A stretch of 64,000 bases of DNA, from positions 248,001-312,000 of the forward strand of contig CAIYAP010000002.1 in the NCBI GenBank assembly GCA_903924205.1. Direction: 5' to 3'. The DNA comes from an uncultured Actinomycetes bacterium (lineage in GTDB: Bacteria; Actinomycetota; Acidimicrobiia; Acidimicrobiales; RAAP-2). The notes beneath the pieces were generated by a model. It saw only the letters and a list, made by a program, of their open reading frames with translations, had not been told where the DNA came from and did no database searches. Made by a program: the position numbers and the translations under genes. Positions 41,457 to 50,916 of this stretch are shown here, piece after piece. Numbering within the stretch: the stretch's first letter is position 1; each line of letters starts with the position of its first letter.

Positions 41457-42790
41457 GTAAAGAACTTCTCACGGGCTGGGGCCGCACCGCCCCCGCGCGA
41501 GCCGAACGACGTTCCCCGAGCAGCGTCGACGACGTCCAAGCGGCCTTCGCCGAACGGCGACCCGTCATCGGTCGCGGCCTCGGTCGCAGTTACGGCGACC
41601 CGGCCCAGGTCAGCGGTGGTCTCGTCCTCGATAACCGTGCCCTGAGCGAGGTGCACCACTTCGACGCGACCACCGGCATCATTACTGCGGGTGCGGGCCT
41701 CTCGCTTGACGATCTGCTTCGCATCACCATGCCCGCGGGCTGGTTCGTGCCGGTCACCCCCGGCACTCGCCAGGTCACCCTGGCCGGAGCAGTGGCGGCG
41801 GACGTGCACGGCAAGAACCACCACGTCGATGGGTCCTTCGGCCAGCACGTGCTGCGCCTCACGATGGTCACTCCGAGTGGCGTTTTTGAGATCACCCCGT
41901 CGAGTGACCCGGACCTGTTTTGGGCCACCGTCGGTGGCATGGGTCTGACCGGTTTCATCACCCAGGTCACCGTGCAGCTCATCGCCATCGAAACGGACAA
42001 GGTGCTCGTCGATACCCGTCGACTGAACTCCCTCGATGAGGTCATGCGCGAGCTCAAAGAGTCTGACGCCACGCATCGTTATTCCGTCGCGTGGGTCGAC
42101 TGCATGACGACCGGCCGCCACATGGGCCGCGGCATCATCACGCGTGGCGAACACGCTCGCGTGAGCGATCTGGACTCCCCCTCCCTGACGGGCCCATCGG
42201 TGGCCAAACTCACCGTGCCCTTCGATGCGCCGAGCGGCCTGCTCAATCCCCTCTCCATCAAGATATTTAATGAGGCGTGGTTTCGCGTTGCTCCGGTGCA
42301 CAAGGATCGCCAAGTCCAAAGCATCTCCACCTTCTTTCATCCACTTGATGGCATCAACGACTGGAACCGCTTATACGGCCGTCGCGGATTCGTGCAGTAT
42401 CAGTTCGCGGTGCCGGACTCCGCCAGTGAGATGGTGGTTACCGCCATCGATCAGCTCTCCGCCTCGAAGGTGCCGAGCTTCCTCGCGGTACTGAAGCGCT
42501 TCGGCCCGGGCAGCCCGGGCCACCTCAGCTTCCCCATGGCGGGGTGGACCTTGGCCCTCGACCTCCCCGTCGGTCCCGCCGCGTTACCGCGCGTGCTCGA
42601 CGAACTTGACGAGCTTGTTCTCGGAGCTGGTGGCCGCCTCTACTTGGCCAAGGACGCTCGGCTTGATGGTCGTCACTTGCGCGCGATGTATCCGCGCGTC
42701 GACGAGTTCCTCTCGGTGAAAGCCCGCGTTGACCCCGAGAACCTCTTCACCAGCGACCTCGCTCGTCGCCTCGACCTCATACGAAAGTAG
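41453..42790 (+). CDS. dprE1: Decaprenylphosphoryl-ribose oxidase-like FAD enzyme
   Basis: The protein has 445 residues of the VAO-type flavoenzyme DprE1. It oxidises the 2' hydroxyl of decaprenyl-phosphoryl-ribose. The FAD pyrophosphate loop is IGRGLGRSYGDPA (39-51), with VTLAGAVAADVHGKNHH (108-124) holding the conserved His. The active-site Lys is in YLAKDARL (Lys400, equivalent to Mtb Lys418). In WTLALD (365-370) Ala368 stands where mycobacterial DprE1 has the Cys (Cys387) that covalent benzothiazinones attack. ATG overlaps the ubiA stop; dprE2 follows 5 bases after. Confidence 0.88.
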   Translation: MSKELLTGWGRTAPARAERRSPSSVDDVQAAFAERRPVIGRGLGRSYGDPAQVSGGLVLDNRALSEVHHFDATTGIITAGAGLSLDDLLRITMPAGWFVPVTPGTRQVTLAGAVAADVHGKNHHVDGSFGQHVLRLTMVTPSGVFEITPSSDPDLFWATVGGMGLTGFITQVTVQLIAIETDKVLVDTRRLNSLDEVMRELKESDATHRYSVAWVDCMTTGRHMGRGIITRGEHARVSDLDSPSLTGPSVAKLTVPFDAPSGLLNPLSIKIFNEAWFRVAPVHKDRQVQSISTFFHPLDGINDWNRLYGRRGFVQYQFAVPDSASEMVVTAIDQLSASKVPSFLAVLKRFGPGSPGHLSFPMAGWTLALDLPVGPAALPRVLDELDELVLGAGGRLYLAKDARLDGRHLRAMYPRVDEFLSVKARVDPENLFTSDLARRLDLIRK

Positions 42791-42795
42791 GAATC

Positions 42796-43566
42796 ATGGA
42801 AAACGCCTTTGGTCAGCCCCAAACCGTCATTGTCTTTGGCGGCACCTCGGACATCTCTCACGCGGTGACGCTGCGCCTCGTGAAGCAGCGCGCTCGTCGT
42901 CTCGTACTGGCCGGTCGCAGTGCCGACAGCCTCGCGGCTCGCGGGGCGGAACTCACCGCCGCGGGCGCCACGGACATCACGACCGTGATCTTCGACGCGT
43001 CCCGTCCCGAACAGGCCGGCGACACGGTGACCGAGGCCTTCGACGCGCTCGGCGCACCCGCAGACCTCGTCGTCATTGCGGTGGGTCTCCTCGGCGACCA
43101 GTTGGCCATGGAAAACGACGCGGCGGCCAGTGCCGAGATGGCGGCCGTGAACTACTCCTGGCCCGTGGCCGCCATCGCGGAGATTCGTCGTCGACTCATC
43201 GCTCAGGGCAGTGGCCGCATCCTCGTCTACTCGTCCGTCGCGGCGATTCGCGTGCGCCGTGATAATTACCTCTACGCCGGCGCGAAGGCCGGTCTTGACC
43301 GTTTCTGCGAGGGCGTTGCCGACTCTCTCGTGGGCACCGGCGTCAGCATCCAAGTCGTGCGACCCGGCATGGTGCGCAGCAAGATGACCGCCGGCATGAA
43401 AGATGTCCCCTTCACCACCAGCATCGATGAGTGCGCCGACAACATCGTGAAGGGCCTGGGCACCTCGGCGGGTGTCATCACCTCGCCGTCGATCTTGAAG
43501 TGGGTATTTCTCGCGTTGCTGCATCTACCCCGCCCCGTGTGGCGAAAGCTGTCGGCGACCAAATAG
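42796..43566 (+). CDS. dprE2: Decaprenylphosphoryl-2-keto-ribose reductase-like SDR
   Basis: The protein has 256 residues of the short-chain dehydrogenase family. VIVFGGTSDISHAVTLRL replaces the usual TGxxxGxG with the DprE2-type GGTSDI loop. The active site has ILVYSSVAAIRV (Ser) and the YAGAKAG YxxxK motif. VVRPGMVRSKMT is typical of the arabinose reductase group. It reduces the 2' keto group to make decaprenyl-phosphoryl-arabinose with NAD(P)H. It follows dprE1 after 5 bases; its stop overlaps the next GTG by one base. Confidence 0.88.
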   Translation: MENAFGQPQTVIVFGGTSDISHAVTLRLVKQRARRLVLAGRSADSLAARGAELTAAGATDITTVIFDASRPEQAGDTVTEAFDALGAPADLVVIAVGLLGDQLAMENDAAASAEMAAVNYSWPVAAIAEIRRRLIAQGSGRILVYSSVAAIRVRRDNYLYAGAKAGLDRFCEGVADSLVGTGVSIQVVRPGMVRSKMTAGMKDVPFTTSIDECADNIVKGLGTSAGVITSPSILKWVFLALLHLPRPVWRKLSATK

Positions 43567-44054
43567 TGAGCTACGTCGTTGACTTCGTGAATGTCTCTAC
43601 CGTGGGGCTCGAGTCGTCCCCCGTCGTTGACGCCCTCGCGGGGCTTCGCGCCAATGAGGCCCGTTACTTCCATAACAAGTACGAGCACGCCTTTACCGTG
43701 CACCCCGCCTCGCAGCGACCCGACCTCGTGGAGCATGTCGCGAACATCTTGGGCAGTGAGCGAGAGATCGTGATCGCGTCCCCGGCGCTCGAGGTCACCA
43801 CTCTGCGCGTCGAGAACATTGCCTGGACCTACGTGTTTTACGAGAGCGGTCTGTCCATCAACGTGCTCTACGAACTCGACGGCGACAAACCCAAGCGTGC
43901 GGTGGGATTCAAGTTGTCTGAGGGGATGGAGATCCCCGCTGAACTGAGTGCCTTCAAATTCGCCCGCCAAAAGTCGAAACTGGCGGGGGTCATCCGAGGC
44001 TCCTACTTCGTTATCAAGGGCGACCATGAGCCGGTGGGAATTCCCGACCTCTAG
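43566..44054 (+). CDS. Unknown protein translationally coupled to dprE2
   Basis: The protein has 162 residues. GTG at 43566 overlaps the dprE2 stop; a longer frame from 43431 would overlap dprE2 heavily. The sequence has no signal or membrane span. Notable stretches are NEARYFHNKYEHAFTVHP, TLRVENIAWTYVFYESGLSI, NVLYELDGDKPKRAVGFKL and SKLAGVIRGSYFVIKGDHEP. I do not recognise it. The tight coupling suggests a role linked to arabinose-donor synthesis or the same envelope step, which is inference. Confidence 0.6.
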   Translation: MSYVVDFVNVSTVGLESSPVVDALAGLRANEARYFHNKYEHAFTVHPASQRPDLVEHVANILGSEREIVIASPALEVTTLRVENIAWTYVFYESGLSINVLYELDGDKPKRAVGFKLSEGMEIPAELSAFKFARQKSKLAGVIRGSYFVIKGDHEPVGIPDL

Positions 44055-44287
44055 CGAGATTTCCCTCAGGGGCGTGACCCAAGGGGGCATCACCCGACCG
44101 GTCAACCCGAGCGGGGCCGCGCACGGTGAAAATGATTCGTCACCGACCCGAAGATTGCCCTTTCACCGCATAATGGCTTGACGGAGAGATGGTGACTTCC
44201 AACCTGAAAGTTTCATTTCGCACGCCGTCATTTCATCCTCCACCCATCCCAAGCGACTCGGTGCGCGTTGGCTAGTTTCGGAGCCGG

Positions 44288-44316
44288 TTGGCACCGTGCG
44301 AACCAGGACTTATAAA
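44288..44316 (+). promoter_or_regulatory. Promoter of the NCS1 permease (TTGGCA-17-TATAAA)
   Basis: -35 TTGGCA (44288-44293) and -10 TATAAA (44311-44316) are spaced by 17 bases. The leader is about 15 bases and has GAGGGGAAA as ribosome-binding site. This is the clearest sigma70-type pair in the window. The remaining gap 44055-44287 shows no gene. Confidence 0.65.
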
Positions 44317-44338
44317 CGAAACCGTTGAGGGGAAACAT

Positions 44339-45724
44339 ATGTCTGAGATTGAAATTCGCGAAGGCGAATACGGAAATAAGGTTTTAACCGTTGAGCCGGG
44401 TGGTATCGAAGCCATTCCCGAGTCGGACCGCCATGGACGCGCGAAGCAGTTGTTCGCCACCTGGGCTAGCCCGAATCTCGAATTTGCCACCATTTACGTT
44501 GGCGCGTTGGGAGTTTTTTTCGGCCTCAGCTTTGCTGAAGCCGTCGTCGGCATCTTGATCGGCAACTTGCTCGGAGCGGCTGCTCAATACGTCTTGACGC
44601 AGGACGGTCCGAAGTACGGCGTTCCGCAGATGGTGTTGAGCCGTGCGGCATTTGGCAAGCTCGGCAACATCCTGCCGTCGGGGGCAAACGCGTTCGCCGC
44701 CGGCATTGGTTGGTTTGCCGTGAACAGCGCATCGGGTGCGTTCGCCTTGGCGTCGTTGACCCACCTGAGCACGCTCTGGTCGCTCATCATTGTGGTCCTG
44801 GTTCAGGTGACCGTGGCCTTTGTGGGACACAACCTCATCCAAACCGTCGAGCGATTCTTGATGCCGTTCTTGGCGGCCGCTTTCGGATTCGCGGCCGTGT
44901 TCGTGCTGACGCAGAGCCACCCGAACGTCGCGAGCCACCCGTACTTCCCGGGTGCCTTCCTCGTTTTCGTGGGAGCCATCTACGGTTACGCGGCTGGCTG
45001 GAACCCGTTCTCGTCGGACTACTCGCGTTACCTCCCGACCTCGGAGGACCCGAAGCAGGCCGGTAAGAGTGCCGCGCTGGGACTCTTCACCTCGGCGACG
45101 GTTCTGCAGATTGTGGGCGCGGCGGCAGTGACCGCCGGTATGCGTGACTACGGTGCGAACACCAATCCCGTATCGGACTTCACCCACTTGCTGCCCACCT
45201 GGCTGGGCAAGGCCATTCTGGCCGGCATTGTGCTCGGTTCCATCTGCGCGAACGCATTGAACATCTACTCCGGTGGCATGTCGTTCTTGACCATGGGCGT
45301 CAAGCTCAAGACCAACCTTCTGCGTGCGCTGACGGCCGTGGCCTTCGGTGTGCCGGGCTTCTTCCTGGCTCACTGGGCGATGACTAACCCCGCGAACAAC
45401 CTCGAGAACTTCCTCCTGGTGATGTCGTACTGGATTGGCCCATGGCTGGGTGTGGTGTTCGCGGACAAGTTGCTCCGTCGTGGCGCATCGGTTCAGAAGT
45501 TCCTGTTCACGTCACGCGAGAACATTGCCGGTCCGATCGCCTTCGTCGTCGGTGCCGCACTGTCCATCTGGCTCTTCGCGAACCAGAAGTTCTACACCGG
45601 TGTCGTGCCCAAGCACAATGGCGCCTGGGGTGACGTGGCGTTCCCCGTCGGCTTCATCATTGCCTTCGTCTTGTACGTCGCCATTGGCGGCGCCAAGGTG
45701 CTCAAGGAAGCCAAGGCTCAGTAG
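44339..45724 (+). CDS. NCS1-family nucleobase/cation symporter
   Basis: The protein has 461 residues with about 12 membrane segments. The early helix ATWASPNLEFATIYVGALGVF, then GPKYGVPQMVLSRAAFG (the conserved GxxYGVP phrase of NCS1 permeases) and WNPFSSDYSRYLP in the middle are family motifs. It imports a nucleobase or a related heterocycle with a cation; cytosine or purine are the usual substrates but the type cannot be read. ATG 44339 has a good Shine-Dalgarno; a longer frame from 44288 lies within the promoter. A strong terminator follows. Confidence 0.88.
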   Translation: MSEIEIREGEYGNKVLTVEPGGIEAIPESDRHGRAKQLFATWASPNLEFATIYVGALGVFFGLSFAEAVVGILIGNLLGAAAQYVLTQDGPKYGVPQMVLSRAAFGKLGNILPSGANAFAAGIGWFAVNSASGAFALASLTHLSTLWSLIIVVLVQVTVAFVGHNLIQTVERFLMPFLAAAFGFAAVFVLTQSHPNVASHPYFPGAFLVFVGAIYGYAAGWNPFSSDYSRYLPTSEDPKQAGKSAALGLFTSATVLQIVGAAAVTAGMRDYGANTNPVSDFTHLLPTWLGKAILAGIVLGSICANALNIYSGGMSFLTMGVKLKTNLLRALTAVAFGVPGFFLAHWAMTNPANNLENFLLVMSYWIGPWLGVVFADKLLRRGASVQKFLFTSRENIAGPIAFVVGAALSIWLFANQKFYTGVVPKHNGAWGDVAFPVGFIIAFVLYVAIGGAKVLKEAKAQ

Positions 45725-45741
45725 TACGCCGTATCAACAAG

Positions 45742-45775
45742 AGGCCCGGGCACGTATGTGCCCGGGCCTTTTTGT
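45742..45775 (+). terminator. Rho-independent terminator of the NCS1 permease
   Basis: AGGCCCGGGCAC (45742-45753), loop GTAT, and GTGCCCGGGCCT (45758-45769) form a perfect 12-bp stem followed by TTTTTGT. Confidence 0.92.
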
Positions 45776-45846
45776 ATGTCCGTAGTCTCGTGGCAACGAC
45801 GGAGGATCACGAGGTGCGCCGCCGACGCTATCTGCGAACGTCGCGA

Positions 45847-47064
45847 TTAGCGCAGCGACATGGTGATGAAGTCTCGGTTCCACCATGACGCGAAGTAACG
45901 CGACGGTGGTCCAATCATCGTGGTCAAGAGGCGCTTGCCGTCTCCCCCATTGATCGATTTTCCTCGTGGGCCGGTAAAGGTTGAATACTGCACCCAGTCA
46001 GTATTTATGTCGAGCTCCATCGCGCGCACTGCGCCCGCACGAACCAAGACGTCGGCGAGATCGGTAATCGACAAGCTGGGACCGCCCACGTAGACCAATG
46101 CGCCATTCGCGGTCACGCCCATTCCGCTTCGCCACACGTAGGCCGCCCCACCGAGCGTCACGCCCCACTTCTTCGTGTCGTGAGAATCGAGTCCCGCCAC
46201 GGGCATGGACTTGTCCACGATGAGGTCAAGATTTTGGCGAACCGACACGACATCTCTTGTCATGTGAAAGTCTCGGCCCCATTGCCCGACGGTCATTTTG
46301 CCGTTCTTGTATATAACGAGCGCTGCGGCGCCCTGGCGCAAGGGCAAGCCATTGACGATGCGACCATCGGTGTAATAACCCCCATTGGCGTCTTGCATAC
46401 GAAATCCCGCGTTAAACGAGGTGACCAAGGTGCGCGACGCAATCGCGGAAATGGGGGCGGAGTCTGCAAAGGGTCCGCCACCGGGGATAAACGACCCGGA
46501 GTACAGACGTGCACGTAGGACCGACGGGTCCATCCACGCCACGCCCACCACGAAACTGGTGTGGACGGCGTCGGGGCGCACGAAAGCTTCGTACACCCCC
46601 GGGATACCCTTCGCGCTGCGGCGCCCTTCGACGTGCCACACACCCTCACCGGGCAGAGCCGGTGAGGCCGGCGACACGATGCGCACCGGAGCCGGCAAGT
46701 GGCCCGAGGCCGGAACATTCACGAAGGAAGGGCCCGATCCGAAAGAATTCGGTGAGGGTTTGCCGCCCTTCTTTGGCGGGTTGAGGTTGTACCACTCGGT
46801 CTCCACCCAGGTCACAAATCCCCCGAGGCCGTGTTCGCGTCCCCACTCAGCGCCACGAGCGGACATGGAGACGCCATAGGACGGATTGTTCAGCGCCTGC
46901 ACCAAGGTGATGGCCAAGTAGCTCGTGTAGATGAAAGTCACGAGGGCCAATGCGGCGACGGCGCGACGGCGGTAGTAGACGGCGCGCGTGACGGGTTTCT
47001 TCGGCGCCTGATAGCGACGGCGGTCAGATCGAAGTGAGGGGCGCGTCACGGGCATGGGAACCAT
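45847..47064 (-). CDS. Phosphodiester glycosidase (NAGPA-like) family protein, membrane-anchored
   Basis: The protein has 405 residues. One N-terminal signal anchor (AVAALALVTFIYTSYLAITLV, split here as two halves AVAALALVTF and IYTSYLAITLV) places the rest outside. The C-terminal domain has VTSFNAGFRM, GGYYTDGRIV, DLIVDKSMPVAGLDSH and RAMELDINTDWVQY, typical of the phosphodiester glycosidase (DUF2233) family that removes N-acetylglucosamine-1-phosphate-type groups. Two ATGs lie at 47064 and 47055; a CAAAAT box 7 bases before the second favours 47055 if the transcript is leaderless. Its target is probably a surface glycan. Confidence 0.8.
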   Translation of the reverse strand: MVPMPVTRPSLRSDRRRYQAPKKPVTRAVYYRRRAVAALALVTFIYTSYLAITLVQALNNPSYGVSMSARGAEWGREHGLGGFVTWVETEWYNLNPPKKGGKPSPNSFGSGPSFVNVPASGHLPAPVRIVSPASPALPGEGVWHVEGRRSAKGIPGVYEAFVRPDAVHTSFVVGVAWMDPSVLRARLYSGSFIPGGGPFADSAPISAIASRTLVTSFNAGFRMQDANGGYYTDGRIVNGLPLRQGAAALVIYKNGKMTVGQWGRDFHMTRDVVSVRQNLDLIVDKSMPVAGLDSHDTKKWGVTLGGAAYVWRSGMGVTANGALVYVGGPSLSITDLADVLVRAGAVRAMELDINTDWVQYSTFTGPRGKSINGGDGKRLLTTMIGPPSRYFASWWNRDFITMSLR

Positions 47065-47107
47065 TTTGGCAGGCGCACGGGCCAGGACCGACCACGCGAC
47101 GAGACTC

Positions 47108-49381
47108 TTACGCCCTTCTTAGTGGCGTCATGGCCAGAATGAGCTTCTTTCGACCATGGGCGTCGAAATTAACGTCGGCGCGCATCTGCGCACCCGCCCC
47201 CTCGGTCGTCATCACGGTGCCCCCACCAAATCGATCATGCACGACGCGATCACCGGGGCGAAGGCCCAAATTCTCCGCACCGGTGGACGTGGGTCGTGGT
47301 GGGGTGCCGGCGCCAAATGCTCGACCTTCGGTGAACTCGGTGGTTCGGCCAATAAAGCCATCGTCAGAAAAGGTCGATCGACGAAGGGGGGCTCGGCTCG
47401 ATCGATTATCGGTCAGCTCTTCGGGAATCTCGGCCAAGAAACGACTGGGTAGTCCGTCCACGACTCGTCCCCACATGGTGCGGGTCCAGGCCATCGAGAG
47501 GGCGAGATGGGCTTTGGCGCGTGTCAGGGCCACGTAACACAGACGCCGCTCTTCTTCGAGTTCATCGGGATCAGCGTGAGCCCGCGAGTGGGGGAAGACG
47601 CCCTCTTCCAAACCGGTGACGAAAACCGCTTCGAATTCCAAGCCCTTGGCGACGTGCATGGTCATCATGGATACCGAACCCGACCCATCGTCGAGGTGGT
47701 CACTTTCCGCCGAGAGCGCCATGCGTTCGAGGTACTCCTCGAGACTCTGGTGCTGCGCCGCGGCCGACGCCAATTCACCGAGGTTCTCGAGACGGCCTCG
47801 AGCCTCTTCGGTATTCTCCGCGCGCAGGGCTTCACCGAGTCCCGACTGCTCGACGATGGCGCCGATCATGTCGGCCGGGGAGAGGTCATTGTTCATGGCG
47901 CGCAGCGTCTCGACGATCTCGACGAAGGCCTTCACCCCTCGCACCGCCTGAGGCGTGAGCCCAGATTCCTCCACCTGCGTGGCCGCGTCGAGGAGCGATT
48001 GGTTGCGTTCTTGGGCAAAGATGGCCAGCTTGGCCATGGCCATGGCGCCCACACCACGCTTGGGTTCATTAATAACGCGACGCACCGCTTGGTCGTCACG
48101 GGGATTCACCACGAGGCGGGCATACGCCAAGGCGTCCTTAATTTCCTTGCGCTCGTAGAAGCGCTGACCCGAGACCACGCGATAAGGAATAGCTGCGCCC
48201 CGGAAAATTTCTTCGAGCACGCGACTCTGAGCATTGGTGCGATAAAAGATCGCCATCTCGCCGTAGCCGATATTTTCTTCACGTCGCAGGCGCGACACTT
48301 CTCGCGTAATGAAGGTGGCCTCGTCGTACTCGTCGCCGCCCTTGTACATCACAATGGGTGATCCTTGGCCCCGGCGGGTGTAGAGGTTCTTCGGGTGACG
48401 AGAGGTATTAAGACGAATAACCGCGTTGGCGGCGTCCAAGATGTTCTGCGTCGAACGGAAGTTCTCCTCGAGCATGACGGTGTCGGCATCAGGAAAACGC
48501 TCGGCGAATTCCAAAATGTTTCGCACGTCCGCCGCGCGAAAGCGATAGATCGACTGGTCCGAATCACCCACCACACAAATCTGGCGATAGCGATCCGCGA
48601 GCAGGGTCACGAAGTGGTTCTGGACGTAGTTCGTGTCTTGGAACTCATCAACCAAGATGTGACGGAAGCGATCTTGCAAGTTCGCCAAGATGGCGGGATT
48701 GTCGCGCAGGAGTCGCACGGCATTTAACAACAAGTCGTCAAAGTCCATCGCGTTGCTTTTACGAAGTTCCGACACGTAGGCGCCGTAGACCGCGGCGATT
48801 TCCGCGCTGCGGGGAGTGAACGAATTGTTCTCTGCCCACTCGCTCGGGCTTTCCATACGGTTTTTCGCCGCGGAAATCATGGCGGTGACGGCACGCGTTG
48901 ACGGCGTCTTGCCGTCCATCCCGCGCTCCTTCATCAAGCGGTCGATGAGGCCCTGAGCGTCATCAGCGTCATAAATCGTGAAGTTCGCCTCGTAGCCCAC
49001 GGCCGTCGGGTACATGCGCAGCAAACGCAAACACGCGGAGTGGAAAGTGGCCACCCACATGGATTTCGCGTCATCACCAATGAGGTCCACCACGCGGTGG
49101 CGCATCTCGTCGGCAGCTTTATTGGTGAAGGTGATGGCGAGAATCTCGGCCGGTCGCGCGTCACCGGTGGCGAGTAAGTGCGCAATACGACGCGTTAACA
49201 CCCGAGTCTTTCCGGAGCCGGCTCCCGCGACAATCAGGAGGGGGCCGTCACGATGCGTGACGGCGCGGGCCTGCTCAATCGTCAGACCGTCAACCAAGTG
49301 CGACGCGTCTTGAGGTACCTCGGGGATAGGTTCACTCGCCCAGAGGTCCTCATCGGAATAACCGAAGCGGCTCACTCCCAC
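47108..49381 (-). CDS. pcrA: UvrD/PcrA-type ATP-dependent DNA helicase
   Basis: The protein has 757 residues of superfamily 1. [30 protein letters not shown] is the Q motif and Walker A region (split phrases: [11 protein letters not shown] and [11 protein letters not shown]). Motif II is [14 protein letters not shown], motif [16 protein letters not shown], motif [18 protein letters not shown] and [12 protein letters not shown]. The C-terminal [16 protein letters not shown] is the Tudor-like RNA polymerase-binding end of PcrA. It unwinds DNA in repair and replication. The GTG start overlaps the guaA stop by 10 bases. Confidence 0.93.
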   Translation of the reverse strand: MGVSRFGYSDEDLWASEPIPEVPQDASHLVDGLTIEQARAVTHRDGPLLIVAGAGSGKTRVLTRRIAHLLATGDARPAEILAITFTNKAADEMRHRVVDLIGDDAKSMWVATFHSACLRLLRMYPTAVGYEANFTIYDADDAQGLIDRLMKERGMDGKTPSTRAVTAMISAAKNRMESPSEWAENNSFTPRSAEIAAVYGAYVSELRKSNAMDFDDLLLNAVRLLRDNPAILANLQDRFRHILVDEFQDTNYVQNHFVTLLADRYRQICVVGDSDQSIYRFRAADVRNILEFAERFPDADTVMLEENFRSTQNILDAANAVIRLNTSRHPKNLYTRRGQGSPIVMYKGGDEYDEATFITREVSRLRREENIGYGEMAIFYRTNAQSRVLEEIFRGAAIPYRVVSGQRFYERKEIKDALAYARLVVNPRDDQAVRRVINEPKRGVGAMAMAKLAIFAQERNQSLLDAATQVEESGLTPQAVRGVKAFVEIVETLRAMNNDLSPADMIGAIVEQSGLGEALRAENTEEARGRLENLGELASAAAQHQSLEEYLERMALSAESDHLDDGSGSVSMMTMHVAKGLEFEAVFVTGLEEGVFPHSRAHADPDELEEERRLCYVALTRAKAHLALSMAWTRTMWGRVVDGLPSRFLAEIPEELTDNRSSRAPLRRSTFSDDGFIGRTTEFTEGRAFGAGTPPRPTSTGAENLGLRPGDRVVHDRFGGGTVMTTEGAGAQMRADVNFDAHGRKKLILAMTPLRRA

Positions 49382-50916
49382 TCAATGGTGCCCGGTGGCT
49401 TGCTGGTCACGTCGAGAGCGACGCGATTCACGCCCGGCACTTCACGAATCAAGCGGTTTGAAATGGTCTCGACCAGGTCATAGGGCAAACGCGCCCAGTC
49501 CGCCGTCATCGCGTCGTCGCTGGTGACGGCGCGGATGATGATGGGGTAGGCGTAGGTGCGGCCATCGCCCATAACACCCACGGTCTTGACCGCTGGCAGC
49601 ACCGCGAAGCTCTGCCAGAGTTCTCGATACAGGCCCGCCTTCTTGACTTCATCCACCACGACGGCGTCGGCGGCGCGCAGGATGTCCGCGCGCTCGCGAG
49701 TGACTTCGCCCACGATGCGCACCGCGAGACCGGGACCCGGGAAAGGTTGACGCCACACGATGTCGGTGGAAAGACCTAGCTCTTCGCCGACCTTGCGCAC
49801 TTCGTCCTTAAACAGGGCCCGCAGAGGTTCCACCAAGTCGAAGGAGAGGTCTTCGGGAAGGCCACCGACGTTGTGGTGACTCTTGATGTTCGCCGCGTGG
49901 CCCGAACCAGACTCGATGACGTCGGGATACAAGGTGCCCTGCACCAAGAAATGGGGCCCGTCCCCACCGGCACCCAGGTCGCGAGCGACTTGTTCGAATT
50001 CACGAATGAAGAGTTCACCGATGATCTTGCGCTTGCGCTCAGGGTCGGTCACGCCGGCGAGGGCGTCGAAGAAACGGTCTTGCGCCTTGACGTGAATCAG
50101 CTCCACACCAAATTCGCGCACGAAGGCGTTCTCGATTTGCTCGCCCTCATTCGCACGCATGAGTCCCGTATCAACAAAGACGCAGGTGAGCTGCTGACCA
50201 ATGGCCTTGAACACCAACGCCGCGGCCACCGCGGAGTCCACCCCTCCCGACAACGCACACAGGACGCGCTCGGAACCAACTTGAGCTCGGATTCGTGCGA
50301 CTTGCTCGTCGATGATGTTGTGATTCGTCCACGATGCAGGAATTCCCGCGATGTGGTGAAGGAAGTTCGTGAATATCTCCTGGCCACGCTCGGTATGAAC
50401 GACTTCGGGGTGCATTTGCACGGCGAAGAGACGTCGCGATACGTCCTCCATCACCGTGATGGGCGCCAGCGGCGAACTCCCGGTCACCGTGAAGCCCTCG
50501 GGCGCCCGAGCAATGGCGTCGCCGTGGCTCATCCACACCGAAGACTCCGTGGGCCACTCAGCCAACAATGACGAGTCGCCCTGACGCGTCAGGGTGGTGC
50601 GGCCATATTGGCCGCCACCAGTGGACGCCACCTCTCCGCCGAGTTGCTGCGCCATGAGTTGCGCGCCGTAGCAAATACCGAGCACTGGGATGCCGAGCGC
50701 ATAGATGCCGGGATCGAGAGTGGGCGCGGGAGTCTCGTATACCGACTTCGGTCCGCCCGACAAAATGATGGCGGCGGGCTGACGAGCGGCGACGTCGGCC
50801 GCGGAGATTGTCGAGGGGACAATCTCCGAGTAGACGTGCGCTTCTCGCACGCGACGGGCAATCAACTGCGCGTACTGCGCGCCAAAGTCAACAACGAGAA
50901 CGGTGGGTGAGCTCAA
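49372..50916 (-). CDS. guaA: GMP synthase (glutamine-hydrolysing)
   Basis: The protein has 514 residues. The glutaminase half has [18 protein letters not shown], the nucleophile [11 protein letters not shown] and a His/Glu region in [12 protein letters not shown]. The ATP-pyrophosphatase half has [13 protein letters not shown]. The dimerisation end has [13 protein letters not shown]. It aminates XMP to GMP. The ATG overlaps the guaB3 stop by 4 bases, and pcrA overlaps its own stop, so all three minus-strand genes are probably cotranscribed. Confidence 0.96.
   Translation of the reverse strand: MSSPTVLVVDFGAQYAQLIARRVREAHVYSEIVPSTISAADVAARQPAAIILSGGPKSVYETPAPTLDPGIYALGIPVLGICYGAQLMAQQLGGEVASTGGGQYGRTTLTRQGDSSLLAEWPTESSVWMSHGDAIARAPEGFTVTGSSPLAPITVMEDVSRRLFAVQMHPEVVHTERGQEIFTNFLHHIAGIPASWTNHNIIDEQVARIRAQVGSERVLCALSGGVDSAVAAALVFKAIGQQLTCVFVDTGLMRANEGEQIENAFVREFGVELIHVKAQDRFFDALAGVTDPERKRKIIGELFIREFEQVARDLGAGGDGPHFLVQGTLYPDVIESGSGHAANIKSHHNVGGLPEDLSFDLVEPLRALFKDEVRKVGEELGLSTDIVWRQPFPGPGLAVRIVGEVTRERADILRAADAVVVDEVKKAGLYRELWQSFAVLPAVKTVGVMGDGRTYAYPIIIRAVTSDDAMTADWARLPYDLVETISNRLIREVPGVNRVALDVTSKPPGTIEWE

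Noticed and set aside
44055-44287. Possible riboswitch upstream of the NCS1 permease
   Set aside because: The region lies upstream of the -35/-10 pair, and I see no TPP or purine riboswitch core.
45791-45886. Short GTG-started frame after the NCS1 terminator
   Set aside because: The -10-like TAGTCT is only one base from the GTG and the frame overlaps the next gene's end.
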